DNA of 27,184 nucleotides from MESE01 sp036675035 (GTDB taxonomy: Bacteria; Pseudomonadota; Gammaproteobacteria; Burkholderiales; Burkholderiaceae_D), in NCBI GenBank assembly GCA_036675035.1, contig JAKFFO010000085.1:1-27184 (forward strand). The letters run 5' to 3'. Both the position numbers and the translations under genes were made by a program. How positions within the stretch are numbered: the first letter of the stretch is position 1; every line of letters begins with the position of its first letter. This document shows positions 7,933-16,890 of the stretch, piece by piece. Under the pieces are notes generated by a model, which was not told where the DNA came from, made no database searches, and worked only from the letters and a program-made list of their open reading frames with translations.

Positions 7933-8412
7933 ATGAAATGTCCCTTTTGCCAGCATGAAGACACGCAAGTCCTCGACACCAGGGTATCGGAAGAGGGAGA
8001 CAGTATTCGTCGTCGTCGCCGCTGCGCAAACTGCGAAAAGCGCTTTACTACCTACGAACGTATTGAACTGGCCATGCCGGTCATCGTCAAGAAAAACGGC
8101 AGTCGTGTCGAGTTCGACCCCGCCAAGCTGCGCTCCAGCCTGATGCTCGCGTTGCGCAAGCGACCGGTATCGGCGGAAGCTGTCGACGCCGCAATCCATC
8201 ATATCGAAGAAAAGCTTCTCGCCAGCGGTGAGCGCGAAGTCGTGTCCGGACAGATCGGCGAGCTGGTCATGCGCGAGCTGAAGCGGCTCGACAAGATCGC
8301 CTATATCCGCTTTGCGTCGGTTTACAAAAGCTTCGAGGACGTCGTGGAATTCCAGGACGTGATTGCTGAAATCGGGCGCGAACGCAAATCCTCCTCCAAA
8401 TCAAAAAAGTAA
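7933..8412 (+). CDS. nrdR: Transcriptional repressor NrdR
   Basis: NrdR, 159 aa, the zinc-ribbon/ATP-cone repressor that senses (d)ATP and shuts down ribonucleotide reductase genes. The zinc ribbon is complete: Cys3, Cys6, Cys31 and Cys34 in MKCPFC...RCANC, with the basic RRRRR stretch just before the second pair. The ATP-cone follows (about residues 49-139: PVIVKKNGSRVEFDPAKLRSSL and KRLDKIAYIRFASVYKSFED). The lysine/serine-rich tail (SSSKSKK) is slightly longer than average. The MKCPFC start is invariant in the family, although the ribosome site is weak. glyA-nrdR adjacency is common in Burkholderiales. No NrdR-regulated nrd operon is present here. Confidence 0.97.
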   Translation: MKCPFCQHEDTQVLDTRVSEEGDSIRRRRRCANCEKRFTTYERIELAMPVIVKKNGSRVEFDPAKLRSSLMLALRKRPVSAEAVDAAIHHIEEKLLASGEREVVSGQIGELVMRELKRLDKIAYIRFASVYKSFEDVVEFQDVIAEIGRERKSSSKSKK

Positions 8413-8557
8413 TTGTGATTGGCTGATTGCGCTGCACAGCGTGTTCAGTTTTCATTAAAAAGTTGTAACTTTATTAATCTCGGATGCGGCTTATGTTTCG
8501 CTTGGGCGCAGCAGTGCGTCAACGCCTTTGCGCGACTGTCGACAATGACATTGGGTA

Positions 8558-9148
8558 ATGATGAAAAATAAAGAGCAAGGCGGTTTTTCGCTGGTCGAAG
8601 TACTCGTATCGGTGTTTGTACTTGCCGTCGGCATCATCGGGGCCGCGGGCATCCAGCTGAATGCGCTGCGCACGGCGCAGCAAACCGCATTTCAGACCGC
8701 GGGCATCCAGCTCGCGTCCGAAATGGCAGACAAAATGCGCGCGAATGCCGGCCGTTTCAATCTGACCGACGACAAGAATCCATTTGTGAATCTCGATTAT
8801 TCATCGGCGGACGCGCCGCTGCGGACAAGTGGCGCGTCCTGTCATGCAAGCGCATGCAGCGCCGAGGAATTGGCGGCGTTCGAAATCAGGGAATGGGAAA
8901 ACCGGATCCGGGATACGCTGCCCGGCGGCCGCGTCCGGATTTGCCGCGATGCACTGCCCTGGGACAGCGGCACCGGAACGTTCAGATGGACCTGTACATC
9001 TGCGGCGGCGGGAATGCATACCGCAGCGCTCGTGATCAAGATCGGCTGGCATGGAAAAGGACGTAATCCGGATGGCAGCACAATCGACGATGCCGGAATT
9101 CCGGCTCCGCCGAATCTGGCGATGACGGTCGCGCCGTACGCAGAATGA
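8558..9148 (+). CDS. pilV: Type IV minor prepilin PilV
   Basis: Type IV pilus minor pilin of the PilV family, 196 aa. The prepilin leader ends in GG (residues 8-9) followed by FSLVEVLVSVFVLAVGIIGAAG, so PilD would cut before Phe10. Glu14 is the +5 glutamate of the mature protein. The LNALRTAQQTAFQTAGIQLASEMADKMRANAG region after the helix is the PilV signature. The C-terminal domain has four cysteines that may form disulfides. First gene of a six-gene operon; its stop overlaps the pilW ATG by four bases (ATGA). Minor pilins prime pilus assembly together with PilY1. Two adjacent ATGs (8558, 8561) are possible starts. Confidence 0.9.
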   Translation: MMKNKEQGGFSLVEVLVSVFVLAVGIIGAAGIQLNALRTAQQTAFQTAGIQLASEMADKMRANAGRFNLTDDKNPFVNLDYSSADAPLRTSGASCHASACSAEELAAFEIREWENRIRDTLPGGRVRICRDALPWDSGTGTFRWTCTSAAAGMHTAALVIKIGWHGKGRNPDGSTIDDAGIPAPPNLAMTVAPYAE

Positions 9149-10152
9149 TCATGCAGTCCGCCCCCGCCAATACATGTATCGGTACGCGATGCGCGCGCGT
9201 CAGCCAATCCGGCTTGACGATCGTGGAACTGATGGTCGCAATCGCGGTAGGCTTGCTGGTGGTGCTTGCGGCAACTTCCTTGCTGCTTTCGACAAAGATC
9301 GGCTACATCTTCCAGGACGAGGGAGCTCGTCTGCAGGAAACCGGACGTTACGCGGTCGAATCGATTACCCGCGCAGTGCGGCAGGCCGGATATGAAAACT
9401 GGGATACGGCCGGCACAGCAATCATCAGCACGCCGGAAATCAGCGCAAACATTGCTGGGCTGGATGCAAGCAGCCTCAAAGAAACCAGTGTCGGCATCGA
9501 TGCGCCAGTGGCCAAATCGATCAACGGCAGCGACGTGCTTGCAATTCGGTTTGTCGGCTCCGGGGCGGGCCCGGGTGGCGATGGCACCTTGCTCAATTGC
9601 GCCGGGTTCGGTGTCGCCGAGCCGGCCGATCTTGAAGTCGATCGAGGCTGGAGCATTTTTTATATTGCGGCCGACAAAAGCGGCGAGCCCGAGTTGCGCT
9701 GCAAGTATTTCGGCAAGACCAGCTGGAATACAGAAGCGATTGCACGCGGCGTCGAATCGCTTCAGATCTTGTATGGCGTCGATGCCGATGATGACGGGCT
9801 TCCGAATCAATTTTTTACTGCAACAGCGATCAATGCGCTGGACCGGTCGCTCGTGCTGGAAGGGCCGAACGCTGCGGCAAGACATATCGACCAGAACCGT
9901 AAAACCCATTGGAAAAAAGTGGTGGTGATAAAGATTGGCATCCTGGTCCGAAGCGCGCAAGGCACGCGCTCCGATTCGGAGGAACGCGACTACGATTTGT
10001 TCGGCAAGGACTATGCCGACGCCAATGCAGCAATCGATGCCGGCACACGAGTGAAAGAGGCGGGCATGCCGGCTGCCGGCCGGAATCGGTATCGGAAGGT
10101 ATTTGCATCGACCATCCAGTTGCGCAATCACGCTGCGGGAAGCGGCACATGA
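9145..10152 (+). CDS. pilW: Type IV minor prepilin PilW
   Basis: PilW-family minor pilin, 335 aa. A longish leader (23 residues) ends at QSG, before LTIVELMVAIAVGLLVVLAATSLLL; Glu28 is the +5 glutamate. The segment after the helix (LQETGRYAVESITRAVRQAGYENW) is the family hallmark. The rest is an extended pilin head with loosely conserved sequence. The start ATG overlaps the pilV stop, and the stop overlaps the pilX ATG (ATGA), so pilVWX are translationally coupled. An alternative start two codons in (9151) is equally possible. In the known systems PilVWXE form the complex at the pilus tip that recruits PilY1. Confidence 0.9.
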   Translation: MIMQSAPANTCIGTRCARVSQSGLTIVELMVAIAVGLLVVLAATSLLLSTKIGYIFQDEGARLQETGRYAVESITRAVRQAGYENWDTAGTAIISTPEISANIAGLDASSLKETSVGIDAPVAKSINGSDVLAIRFVGSGAGPGGDGTLLNCAGFGVAEPADLEVDRGWSIFYIAADKSGEPELRCKYFGKTSWNTEAIARGVESLQILYGVDADDDGLPNQFFTATAINALDRSLVLEGPNAAARHIDQNRKTHWKKVVVIKIGILVRSAQGTRSDSEERDYDLFGKDYADANAAIDAGTRVKEAGMPAAGRNRYRKVFASTIQLRNHAAGSGT

Positions 10153-10802
10153 AGCAGTATCACGCCACCGGCGCCATTCCGACTCGATGCTTTGCACTCG
10201 ACAGGCGGCAAAACAGGCAGGGTGGCGTGTCGCTGATCGTAACGCTTCTGATGCTGATTGCAGTCATGCTGCTCGGGTTGTCCGCGACCCAAATCGCGCT
10301 CCAAAGCGAAAAGGCGTCGCGCAATGACCGTGATCGCCAGATCGCATTTCAAGCGGCCGAAGCGGCGCTGCTGGATGCCGAAATGGATATCGAGAATTCG
10401 CCCGACCGAAACAGATCAAGGAGCGCGATTTTCTCAAAGAACGATGCTCATTCCTTTGTTCCGGACTGCGGCAGCGGCGATGCCAGTAGGTATCTCGGGT
10501 TGTGCGCGCAGGCGGCCGAGGGTGTGCCACCGGCGTGGCTTGCGGTCGATTTTCTGAACGACACGGCAACCAGCTCGACCGTTCCGTTCGGAAAATTTAC
10601 CGGGCAAAGTTTTCAGACCGGCCAAGGCTCGCTGCCGGCGAGATTGCCGCGCTACATCATCGAACTGATCGCCTACAACCGGCCCGGCGAGAGTGCCGAA
10701 ATGTCGGCCCGTACTTATTTGTATCGCGTTACTGCGATCGGCTTCGGCATGCGCGACGTGACACGCGTTGTATTGCAAACCTATTACCGGAAGGAGGACT
10801 AG
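10149..10802 (+). CDS. pilX: Type IV minor pilin PilX
   Basis: PilX-family minor pilin, 217 aa. The leader ends in RQGG, followed by the hydrophobic VSLIVTLLMLIAVMLLGLSA. As in other PilX/GspK-like tip pilins, the +5 glutamate is absent, a family trait rather than a defect. SEKASRNDRDRQIAFQAAEAALLDAE after the helix is the typical PilX continuation. The C-terminal part is variable and ends YRVTAIGFGMRDVTRVVLQTYYRKED, a segment seen in PilX of many betaproteobacteria. It starts inside the pilW stop. AAGGAGG in its last codons is the ribosome site of pilY1. A longer frame upstream (from 9909) overlaps pilW and is not used. Confidence 0.88.
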   Translation: MKQYHATGAIPTRCFALDRRQNRQGGVSLIVTLLMLIAVMLLGLSATQIALQSEKASRNDRDRQIAFQAAEAALLDAEMDIENSPDRNRSRSAIFSKNDAHSFVPDCGSGDASRYLGLCAQAAEGVPPAWLAVDFLNDTATSSTVPFGKFTGQSFQTGQGSLPARLPRYIIELIAYNRPGESAEMSARTYLYRVTAIGFGMRDVTRVVLQTYYRKED

Positions 10803-13800
10803 TGGACTGTAGCAGCCGATTGATGGCTACCGCGCTGATTGCCGCCGCATCGGTAGCAGGAGCATTGCATGCTGCACACGCCGCATCAAAGCTTCCGGAG
10901 GTAATGATCGCCGCGTCTCCGTTATCCGCCGGCGGCAGTGTGCATCCGAATATGCTGTTGAGCATATCTGGTGAATTTACGATTTCGGCTATCGCTCATC
11001 GTGGGCTTGATGGCGTCTATGACAGGTCGTTCGAGTACGCCGGATACTTCAATCCGCTCAAGTGCTATCGCTATCACGGAGGAAATCGCAATACCGTCGA
11101 CGGCTATTTTGCGATTGCAGGAAATGCCGATAAATTGCACGAGTGCGGCGGAGACAAGTTCAGCGGCAACTTCATGAATTGGGCGGCATCCTCGACGCTT
11201 GACATCTTGCGTTATGCATTGACCGGTGGTGACCGGGTCGTCGATACACCGGATAAGACCATACTGCAACGCGCTTTCCTGAAACCTGATTTTTATGCAA
11301 ATGCAGCCTATTTCCCGCGCCGGGCCGTAACGGGCATGGACAACGCGAGTGTGCCGCATCGAGTAACGCCATTCCGGACAAGCAGTCTATTCATCGTGTC
11401 ATGCGGTAATCGGATTCTTTTCAGTGATAGCGTGAACCGGGGAAATGATTGCGATACGCCGGCGTTCGATGATAGCGGCCGGCTCCTCAAAACAGACAAG
11501 AAACTGGGCGAATACCTGGTCAGGGTGCAGGTGTGCGATCAAAGCGAGGGCGCCGACCGGGTCGATCTGTGCCAACGCTATGGCAAGCACTTCAAGCCGA
11601 TCGGCGAATTGCAGCGGCACGCTGAAAAAATCCGGTTTGCCGCCATGGGATATTTGCTCGACGATTCAGAGCGTCGATACGGCGGCGTGCTCAGGGCGCC
11701 GATGAAGTACATCGGTGCAAACAAGTTCGACGCGCCGGGTTTCACCGCAAGCGCCAATGAACATCTTGAGTGGGATCCTGCAACCGGTGTGCTTTATGCG
11801 AACCCGGATGCGGAGGGCAACCGGTCCAGCACAAACTCCAGAAGCGGCATCATCAATTATCTCAACCGTATGGGCCGCGCCGGAAAATACAAGGCGTTCG
11901 ATCCGGTAGGCGAACTGTATTACGAGGGGTTGCGCTACTTGCAGGGCAAGCCACCGACCCTCGATGCGACGCGCGGCATGAGCGAAGCAATGAAAGACGA
12001 TTTCCCGGTCGTCGAATCGTGGAAAGATCCGGCAGCTGCGTCATGCCAGCGCAACTACATTGTCTCGATTGCGGACGCCAACAGCCACTGGGACCGATAC
12101 ATACCCGGCAACGACCGGACCACGTTCAACCGGACCGAGAATGCGTACGACCTGGCTCGTTTGCCCGAAACTGCAGCGTTGGGACAGTTTCCGGCTCTCG
12201 ATGTCAAGCAATGGACGCGAAAGCTTGCCGGCATGGAGGTCGATGCCTCGGGTTCGTATGGCAATCGTTCGCCTCGCCGGCATCTGGGCGACCTGGAAGA
12301 TGCCGATACCGGCTTCGGCGGGCACGGCACCTATTACATGTCCGGCTTGGCATACTGGGCGAACACGAATGACATTCGCCTGGACAAGCCGGTCCGCGTG
12401 AAAACGTTCGCGATCGATCTCGACGAAGGCGGTAATGGCTTGATCGACGGCAGCAGCCGACTGATCCAGCCAAGGGACAGCCAGCTTTACCTGGCAGCCA
12501 AGTATGGCGGTTTCGAAGACGCGAATCGCGACGGGAACCCGTTTGCCGCCCTTGACGCCGATGGCAGCGGCGCAGTACAGCGCAGCGACGCGGAATGGGA
12601 CCGTAACGGTACCGGCACGCCCGCAAATTATTTTCTTGCGTACCAACCCGGCGAATTGATTCGTTCGATTCGCAAACTGTTTGCCAGGGTGTCCGGCGGG
12701 GTCGGCATATCTTCCGGCATAGCGCTCTCAACTTCGAGAATCTCGCCGGATGGCACGTTTGCCTATCAAGCGGGATTCAAGGCCGCCAGATGGAGTGGCA
12801 ACCTGAAAAAATTTGCAATTACCCGGGATGGGAGTGGCGCAATCAAGATCGGCGGAGTGCCGGTGTGGGATGCCGCTGAAACATTAACCGGAAAAAACGG
12901 CAAGCCTCCGGTTCTCGCGCCGGATGACCGGCGCATCTATACGTCCAAATCCACCTCGCGAAATGCTTACGCGACGATTCCATTCGAATGGAGCGCATTG
13001 ACAAGCAGCCAGCGTGCATCGCTGGACCGTTCCCCAGTCGATCATGAGTCGGATGGCCACGGCAAGGAACGCTTGAATTATCTGCGCGGAGAACGCAGCC
13101 TGGAATTGGGATGGCCGGGCGGAAGATTTCGAGTACGGGATTCGGTTCTGGGCGACATTGTCAATAGCCGCCCGGTATATGTCGGCACAAAGGCAGCAGC
13201 CGAACCAAGCTCTGCGCGCAACACGCTATCCAGCACGGAACCAAGCCGGACCGGCGCCGTTTATGTCGGTGCCAACGACGGCATGCTGCATGCCTTTGAT
13301 GCGTCGAACGGTGCCGAGCTATTTTCCTATATTCCGGATGCGCTCATTCCTCGGTTGCATGAACTGACAGCGCCGGACTATCTCCACCAGCCGTATGTGG
13401 ATGGCGCAATCACTGTGGGCGACGCGATGGTTTTTGGGCAGCCGAAAACCGTCCTGGCGTCAGGCATGGGTGGCGGCGCACAAGGTGTTTTTGCCCTCGA
13501 CGTCTCCGATCCTTCCGATTTCAGCGGTGGCGCCGGTGTACTTTGGGAATTCACCGATCGTGATGACCCCGACATCGGCAATCTGTTCGGCGCGCCGGTC
13601 ATTGCCAAATTCATGACGAAGCTCGTGAAGGGAATGCCGGAGCATGAATATTTCGTCGTGGTCCCGAGTGGGCTCAATAACTATAGGGATGACGGTGCCG
13701 GCGCTGTCAGCGAAAGCGGGCAAAGCGCGTTGTTTCTGCTGTCGCTGGACAAGACGCCGTCGGCGAAGTGGAAACTAGGCTTCAACTATTTCAAAATCAA

Positions 13801-14743
13801 ATTGCCGATGCCTGAACCCGATATCGCGAACGGACTCGCTGCACCGGCGCTGGCGGTCGGAAATGATGGCGCGGTGCGGTTCGCCTATGCCGGCGACCTC
13901 CAGGGAAACCTGTGGCGATTCGATTTCACTGGCGTATCGCCGTGGCGCAGCGCGCTCGGCACATCGTCCGCAAAACCAGTGTTCGTCGCACGCGATGCCG
14001 ACGGCACGCGCCAGCCGATAACGGTACAACCGAGGGTCGTTTTTGCACCGGGCGGCGGGTACGTGATCCTGTTCGGCACAGGAAAATTTATTGAAGACGC
14101 CGATACCGTGCCGGGCAGCTTCAAGACTCAATCGGTGTACGGCGTGCTGGATACTGGCGGTCCGACCAATAAGGCAAGCGGACGCGATGAGCTTGTGTCG
14201 CGCGTGCTGTCGCGCATGCCGATCAATGGCGGCGACGCAGTCAACATAACGGGCATCGATTTCAATTTCGGCATCCACGATCGGGAAAAAAAAGGATGGT
14301 ATTTCGATTTTCCGGAGTCGAGCCGGACCGGCGAGCGGGTGGTGACTTCGACATCGATCGCGAACCGCAGCCTGATTTTCAACACGCTGATACCAGGCAT
14401 CGATCCTTGTTTTGCCGGTGGCGGCAGAACCTATTTTCTGAATACGCTGACCGGTCTTCCTTCAACCGGCAGGCTGACCGGGTATCTGTCCGAAGCCGGA
14501 TTGACGGGCGCACCGGTCCTGATGGAGCTCCCGGCCGAAGTGGGCGCGCGTGATCCGATCGGCAGAAGAAAGGTAAGAAAAAAAGTTACCGGTTTCAATT
14601 CCGGCGGGGCCGAGGACGAGGTCGGAAAACCGATTGTGAAGCCGCCGGGTGTCGATAATGAGATCACATTGCCGGCCGGTCGTTTGGGTTGGCGGGAAAT
14701 AATCAACTGGCAGGAGTTGCATGATGCGATCAATGAGAAATGA
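10802..14743 (+). CDS. pilY1: Type IV pilus tip adhesin/assembly protein PilY1
   Basis: PilY1/PilC-like protein, 1313 aa from a GTG at 10802 that shares a base with the pilX TAG stop (TAGTG) and has AAGGAGG four bases upstream. The N-terminus is a Sec signal peptide (RLMATALIAAASVAGALHAAHA). The large N-terminal part is of the betaproteobacterial type (HRGLDGVYDRSFEYAGYFNP, GGDKFSGNFMNWAASS). The C-terminal half is the PilY1 beta-propeller (VYVGANDGMLHAFDASNG near residue 820, VFALDVSDPSDF, ITVQPRVVFAPGG, LFGTGKFIEDAD). Acidic, probably calcium-binding loops are seen, the clearest being DADGSGAVQRSD from about Asp585. PilY1 promotes pilus extension and surface adhesion. Where vWA-type PilY1 has a DxSxS site, this one reads LLSISGEF, so no MIDAS is present. 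The ATG at 10823 is the alternative start. Confidence 0.92.
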   Translation: MDCSSRLMATALIAAASVAGALHAAHAASKLPEVMIAASPLSAGGSVHPNMLLSISGEFTISAIAHRGLDGVYDRSFEYAGYFNPLKCYRYHGGNRNTVDGYFAIAGNADKLHECGGDKFSGNFMNWAASSTLDILRYALTGGDRVVDTPDKTILQRAFLKPDFYANAAYFPRRAVTGMDNASVPHRVTPFRTSSLFIVSCGNRILFSDSVNRGNDCDTPAFDDSGRLLKTDKKLGEYLVRVQVCDQSEGADRVDLCQRYGKHFKPIGELQRHAEKIRFAAMGYLLDDSERRYGGVLRAPMKYIGANKFDAPGFTASANEHLEWDPATGVLYANPDAEGNRSSTNSRSGIINYLNRMGRAGKYKAFDPVGELYYEGLRYLQGKPPTLDATRGMSEAMKDDFPVVESWKDPAAASCQRNYIVSIADANSHWDRYIPGNDRTTFNRTENAYDLARLPETAALGQFPALDVKQWTRKLAGMEVDASGSYGNRSPRRHLGDLEDADTGFGGHGTYYMSGLAYWANTNDIRLDKPVRVKTFAIDLDEGGNGLIDGSSRLIQPRDSQLYLAAKYGGFEDANRDGNPFAALDADGSGAVQRSDAEWDRNGTGTPANYFLAYQPGELIRSIRKLFARVSGGVGISSGIALSTSRISPDGTFAYQAGFKAARWSGNLKKFAITRDGSGAIKIGGVPVWDAAETLTGKNGKPPVLAPDDRRIYTSKSTSRNAYATIPFEWSALTSSQRASLDRSPVDHESDGHGKERLNYLRGERSLELGWPGGRFRVRDSVLGDIVNSRPVYVGTKAAAEPSSARNTLSSTEPSRTGAVYVGANDGMLHAFDASNGAELFSYIPDALIPRLHELTAPDYLHQPYVDGAITVGDAMVFGQPKTVLASGMGGGAQGVFALDVSDPSDFSGGAGVLWEFTDRDDPDIGNLFGAPVIAKFMTKLVKGMPEHEYFVVVPSGLNNYRDDGAGAVSESGQSALFLLSLDKTPSAKWKLGFNYFKIKLPMPEPDIANGLAAPALAVGNDGAVRFAYAGDLQGNLWRFDFTGVSPWRSALGTSSAKPVFVARDADGTRQPITVQPRVVFAPGGGYVILFGTGKFIEDADTVPGSFKTQSVYGVLDTGGPTNKASGRDELVSRVLSRMPINGGDAVNITGIDFNFGIHDREKKGWYFDFPESSRTGERVVTSTSIANRSLIFNTLIPGIDPCFAGGGRTYFLNTLTGLPSTGRLTGYLSEAGLTGAPVLMELPAEVGARDPIGRRKVRKKVTGFNSGGAEDEVGKPIVKPPGVDNEITLPAGRLGWREIINWQELHDAINEK

Positions 14744-15194
14744 GCAGCCGCCGATGGCGATCTGCGCAAATAGGGGGTTTACTCTTATCGAGTTGATGGT
14801 CGTGCTCGTTATTCTGGCAATATTGGCGGCGATCGAATATCCATCGTACATGGAGTCGGTGCGCAAGGCCAGGCGCGCAGAAGGCCGCACCGCGTTGATG
14901 CAGATAATGCAGCAACAAGAGCGTTACTACTCCCAGCATGGCTCCTATATCGCGTTTTCTTCGGCGGCACCGCATGGGTACAAATGGTTTTCGGGAAATT
15001 CCGCGGCAGACAGCAGCTACGAAATCGTTGCCAGGGAGTGTGCAGGCGACATGCTTGATAATTGCGTTCTGCTGGTTGCAACGCCCGGTACGAAAAACGT
15101 GAACGCGGGATACGAGGACGACGTCTGCGGCGAGCTGACTCTGGCCAGCAACGGAATAAAGACCGCCAGCGGCCATGGCTCGCAATGCTGGTAG
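14721..15194 (+). CDS. pilE: Type IV minor pilin PilE
   Basis: Pilin of the PilE minor-pilin group, 157 aa. The leader ends in NRG, followed by FTLIELMVVLVILAILAAIE; Glu24 is the +5 glutamate. The region RKARRAEGRTALMQIMQQQERYYSQHGSY is the classic PilE continuation. Four cysteines (ECAGDMLDNC, DDVC, QCW) offer a disulfide-bonded C-terminal loop. The start at 14721 lies within the end of pilY1 and has AGGAG five bases upstream. The 3' end overlaps fimT by 20 bases. It belongs to the minor pilin set with PilVWX and is not obviously the major pilin. Confidence 0.9.
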   Translation: MMRSMRNEQPPMAICANRGFTLIELMVVLVILAILAAIEYPSYMESVRKARRAEGRTALMQIMQQQERYYSQHGSYIAFSSAAPHGYKWFSGNSAADSSYEIVARECAGDMLDNCVLLVATPGTKNVNAGYEDDVCGELTLASNGIKTASGHGSQCW

Positions 15195-15750
15195 TGCAGT
15201 GAGCCACCGAACCCCGGCACTGCCATATCCGGATTCGCGCGGATACACAATGGTCGAACTGATGACAGTTTTGACGATCGCAGCCATATTGCTCGCGGTG
15301 GGCGTACCCAGCTTTTATTCGTTGATCCAGTCGCAGCGAATGACCACGACCGTCAATGATTTCTTTGCGGCGATCAATCTGGCGCGCTCGGAGGCGATCC
15401 ATCGGGGGATTCGGGTGGACCTGATTCCTGCTGACGGCAGCGATTGGACAAACGGCTGGGTTGTTCTGCTCGATCGGAACGGCAATCAAAAAGCGGATCC
15501 TGGAGAACAGATTGTTTTCTCGCATGGTCCGGTGCCGAACGGAATCACGATTCGATCCAGTTTTACCGATTCAAAACGGCCCTATCTTGCATACAACGGC
15601 ACCGGGCGCACCCGCACCAACGCCAACAGCCAGACGCCGCAACTGGGTTCCTGGTTCTTTACGCTGGATGAGCACTCGCGGCGCATCGTCGTCAACTTTC
15701 TGGGGCGGCCGCGGGTATGCAATCCGAAGGTCGACACCACGACTTGCTAG
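15175..15750 (+). CDS. fimT: GspH/FimT family pseudopilin
   Basis: GspH/FimT-like minor pilin, 191 aa. The leader ends in DSRG, followed by YTMVELMTVLTIAAILLAVGVPSF; Glu28 is the +5 glutamate. The body matches the family: NDFFAAINLARSEAIHRG, WTNGWVVLLDRNGN and the closing RRIVVNFLGRPRVCNP. It begins inside the pilE 3' end. In many beta/gammaproteobacterial clusters fimT comes first in the operon; here it is last. The stop at 15748-15750 overlaps a candidate ribD promoter. FimT of some species binds DNA during uptake, but that cannot be told from this sequence. Confidence 0.88.
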   Translation: MARNAGSAVSHRTPALPYPDSRGYTMVELMTVLTIAAILLAVGVPSFYSLIQSQRMTTTVNDFFAAINLARSEAIHRGIRVDLIPADGSDWTNGWVVLLDRNGNQKADPGEQIVFSHGPVPNGITIRSSFTDSKRPYLAYNGTGRTRTNANSQTPQLGSWFFTLDEHSRRIVVNFLGRPRVCNPKVDTTTC

Positions 15751-15753
15751 AAT
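15745..15753 (+). promoter_or_regulatory. Candidate extended -10 promoter for ribD
   Basis: TGCTAGAAT is an extended -10 element (TG, one base, TAGAAT) overlapping the fimT stop. No good -35 was seen. Transcription would start near 15760, which supports the GTG at 15784 as the ribD start. Confidence 0.4.
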
Positions 15754-15783
15754 AGCGCCTACTTGTATCCATCAAAGAGCTCC

Positions 15784-16875
15784 GTGGAAATTTTCAGCGA
15801 TTCACATGGCGTCGGCCGCGCCCTGAATTTGGCATCCCGAGGATTGTTTACCACCAGCCCGAATCCCAGGGTTGGTTGCGTCATCGTCAAGGACCGGAAA
15901 ATCATCGGCGAAGGCTATACCCAGCCGGCAGGGCAGGCGCATGCCGAAGTGCAGGCGCTCAACGATGCCGCTAGCCGCGGGTTCGATGTGCGCGGCGCAA
16001 CGGTGTACGTCACGCTGGAACCGTGCAGCCATCATGGCCGCACGCCGCCTTGCGTCGATGCATTGATTGCGGCTGGCGTTGCGAAGGTGGTCGCAGCGAT
16101 ATCCGATCCGAATCCGCTGGTGGCCGGGCAAGGATTCGCTAAATTGCGCGCCGCCGGCATCGATGTGGCATGCGGCGTGATGGAGCAGGAAGCGCGTGAA
16201 ATGAACATCGGCTTCTTCTCCCGCATGCAACGCGGCAAGCCATGGGCAAGGATGAAAGCGGCGGCCAGTCTGGACGGCAAGACGGCATTGCATAACGGCC
16301 GCAGCCAATGGATTACCTCGCAAGCAGCGCGCGACGACGGGCACTGGTGGCGCGCACGCGCCTGCGCGATCCTGACCGGAATCGGAACGGTCATGCAAGA
16401 CGATCCGCAGTTGAACGTGCGTTCGGTCGACACGCCCAGGCAGCCGACGCGCATCGTGGTCGACAGCAATCTGCAGATCGATCCGAAGGCGCGCGTATTG
16501 CAAGGCGGCGGAACATGGATCGCCACCGCGCGCTCCGATCCGGAAAAGGAGGCTGTGTTGCGCGACATGGGAGCGGAAATCATCATCCTGCCGAATGCGT
16601 ACGGCAAAGTCGATTTGCCGGCACTGATGCAGGAATTGGGGCGGCGGCAGATCAACGAACTGCATGTCGAAGCCGGGTTCAAGCTCAATGGATCGCTGAT
16701 CCGGGAAGACTGTGTCGATGAGTTGCTGCTGTACCTTGCACCAGGCCTGATCGGCGATGCGCAAGGACTGTTCGACTTGCCGGCGCTAGAATCGATGGAC
16801 AGTTTGCGCCGATTATCCTTTCACGAATTCAAGCAAATCGGACCGGATTTGCGTATCCTAGCCCGTTTCAACTAA
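15784..16875 (+). CDS. ribD: Bifunctional diaminohydroxyphosphoribosylaminopyrimidine deaminase / 5-amino-6-(5-phosphoribosylamino)uracil reductase
   Basis: RibD, 363 aa, catalysing the deaminase and reductase steps of riboflavin synthesis. N-terminal deaminase domain: the zinc site is His53-Ala-Glu55 (GQAHAEVQAL) with Cys81 and Cys90 (PCSHHGRTPPC), all present. The C-terminal reductase domain starts near residue 145, with KPWARMKAAASLDGKTAL, GRSQWITS, DDPQLNVR and ELHVEAGFKLNGSLI. No ATG is available at the front: a TTG at 15763 and a GTG at 15784 are in frame. The GTG (AAAGAG upstream, after the candidate promoter) gives the usual RibD N-terminus. It sits 15 bp before ribE in one transcript and 33 bp after fimT. 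Confidence 0.95.
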   Translation: MEIFSDSHGVGRALNLASRGLFTTSPNPRVGCVIVKDRKIIGEGYTQPAGQAHAEVQALNDAASRGFDVRGATVYVTLEPCSHHGRTPPCVDALIAAGVAKVVAAISDPNPLVAGQGFAKLRAAGIDVACGVMEQEAREMNIGFFSRMQRGKPWARMKAAASLDGKTALHNGRSQWITSQAARDDGHWWRARACAILTGIGTVMQDDPQLNVRSVDTPRQPTRIVVDSNLQIDPKARVLQGGGTWIATARSDPEKEAVLRDMGAEIIILPNAYGKVDLPALMQELGRRQINELHVEAGFKLNGSLIREDCVDELLLYLAPGLIGDAQGLFDLPALESMDSLRRLSFHEFKQIGPDLRILARFN

Positions 16876-16890
16876 CCAGGCGCAACCATC

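Noticed and set aside
8842..10197. Long minus-strand open frame (451 aa) opposite pilV-pilW
   Set aside because: Shadow of the pilin genes in high-GC DNA; Cys/Arg/His-rich translation without family features.
15802..16764. Minus-strand open frame (320 aa) opposite ribD
   Set aside because: ribD is certain on the plus strand; the antisense translation has no motif.
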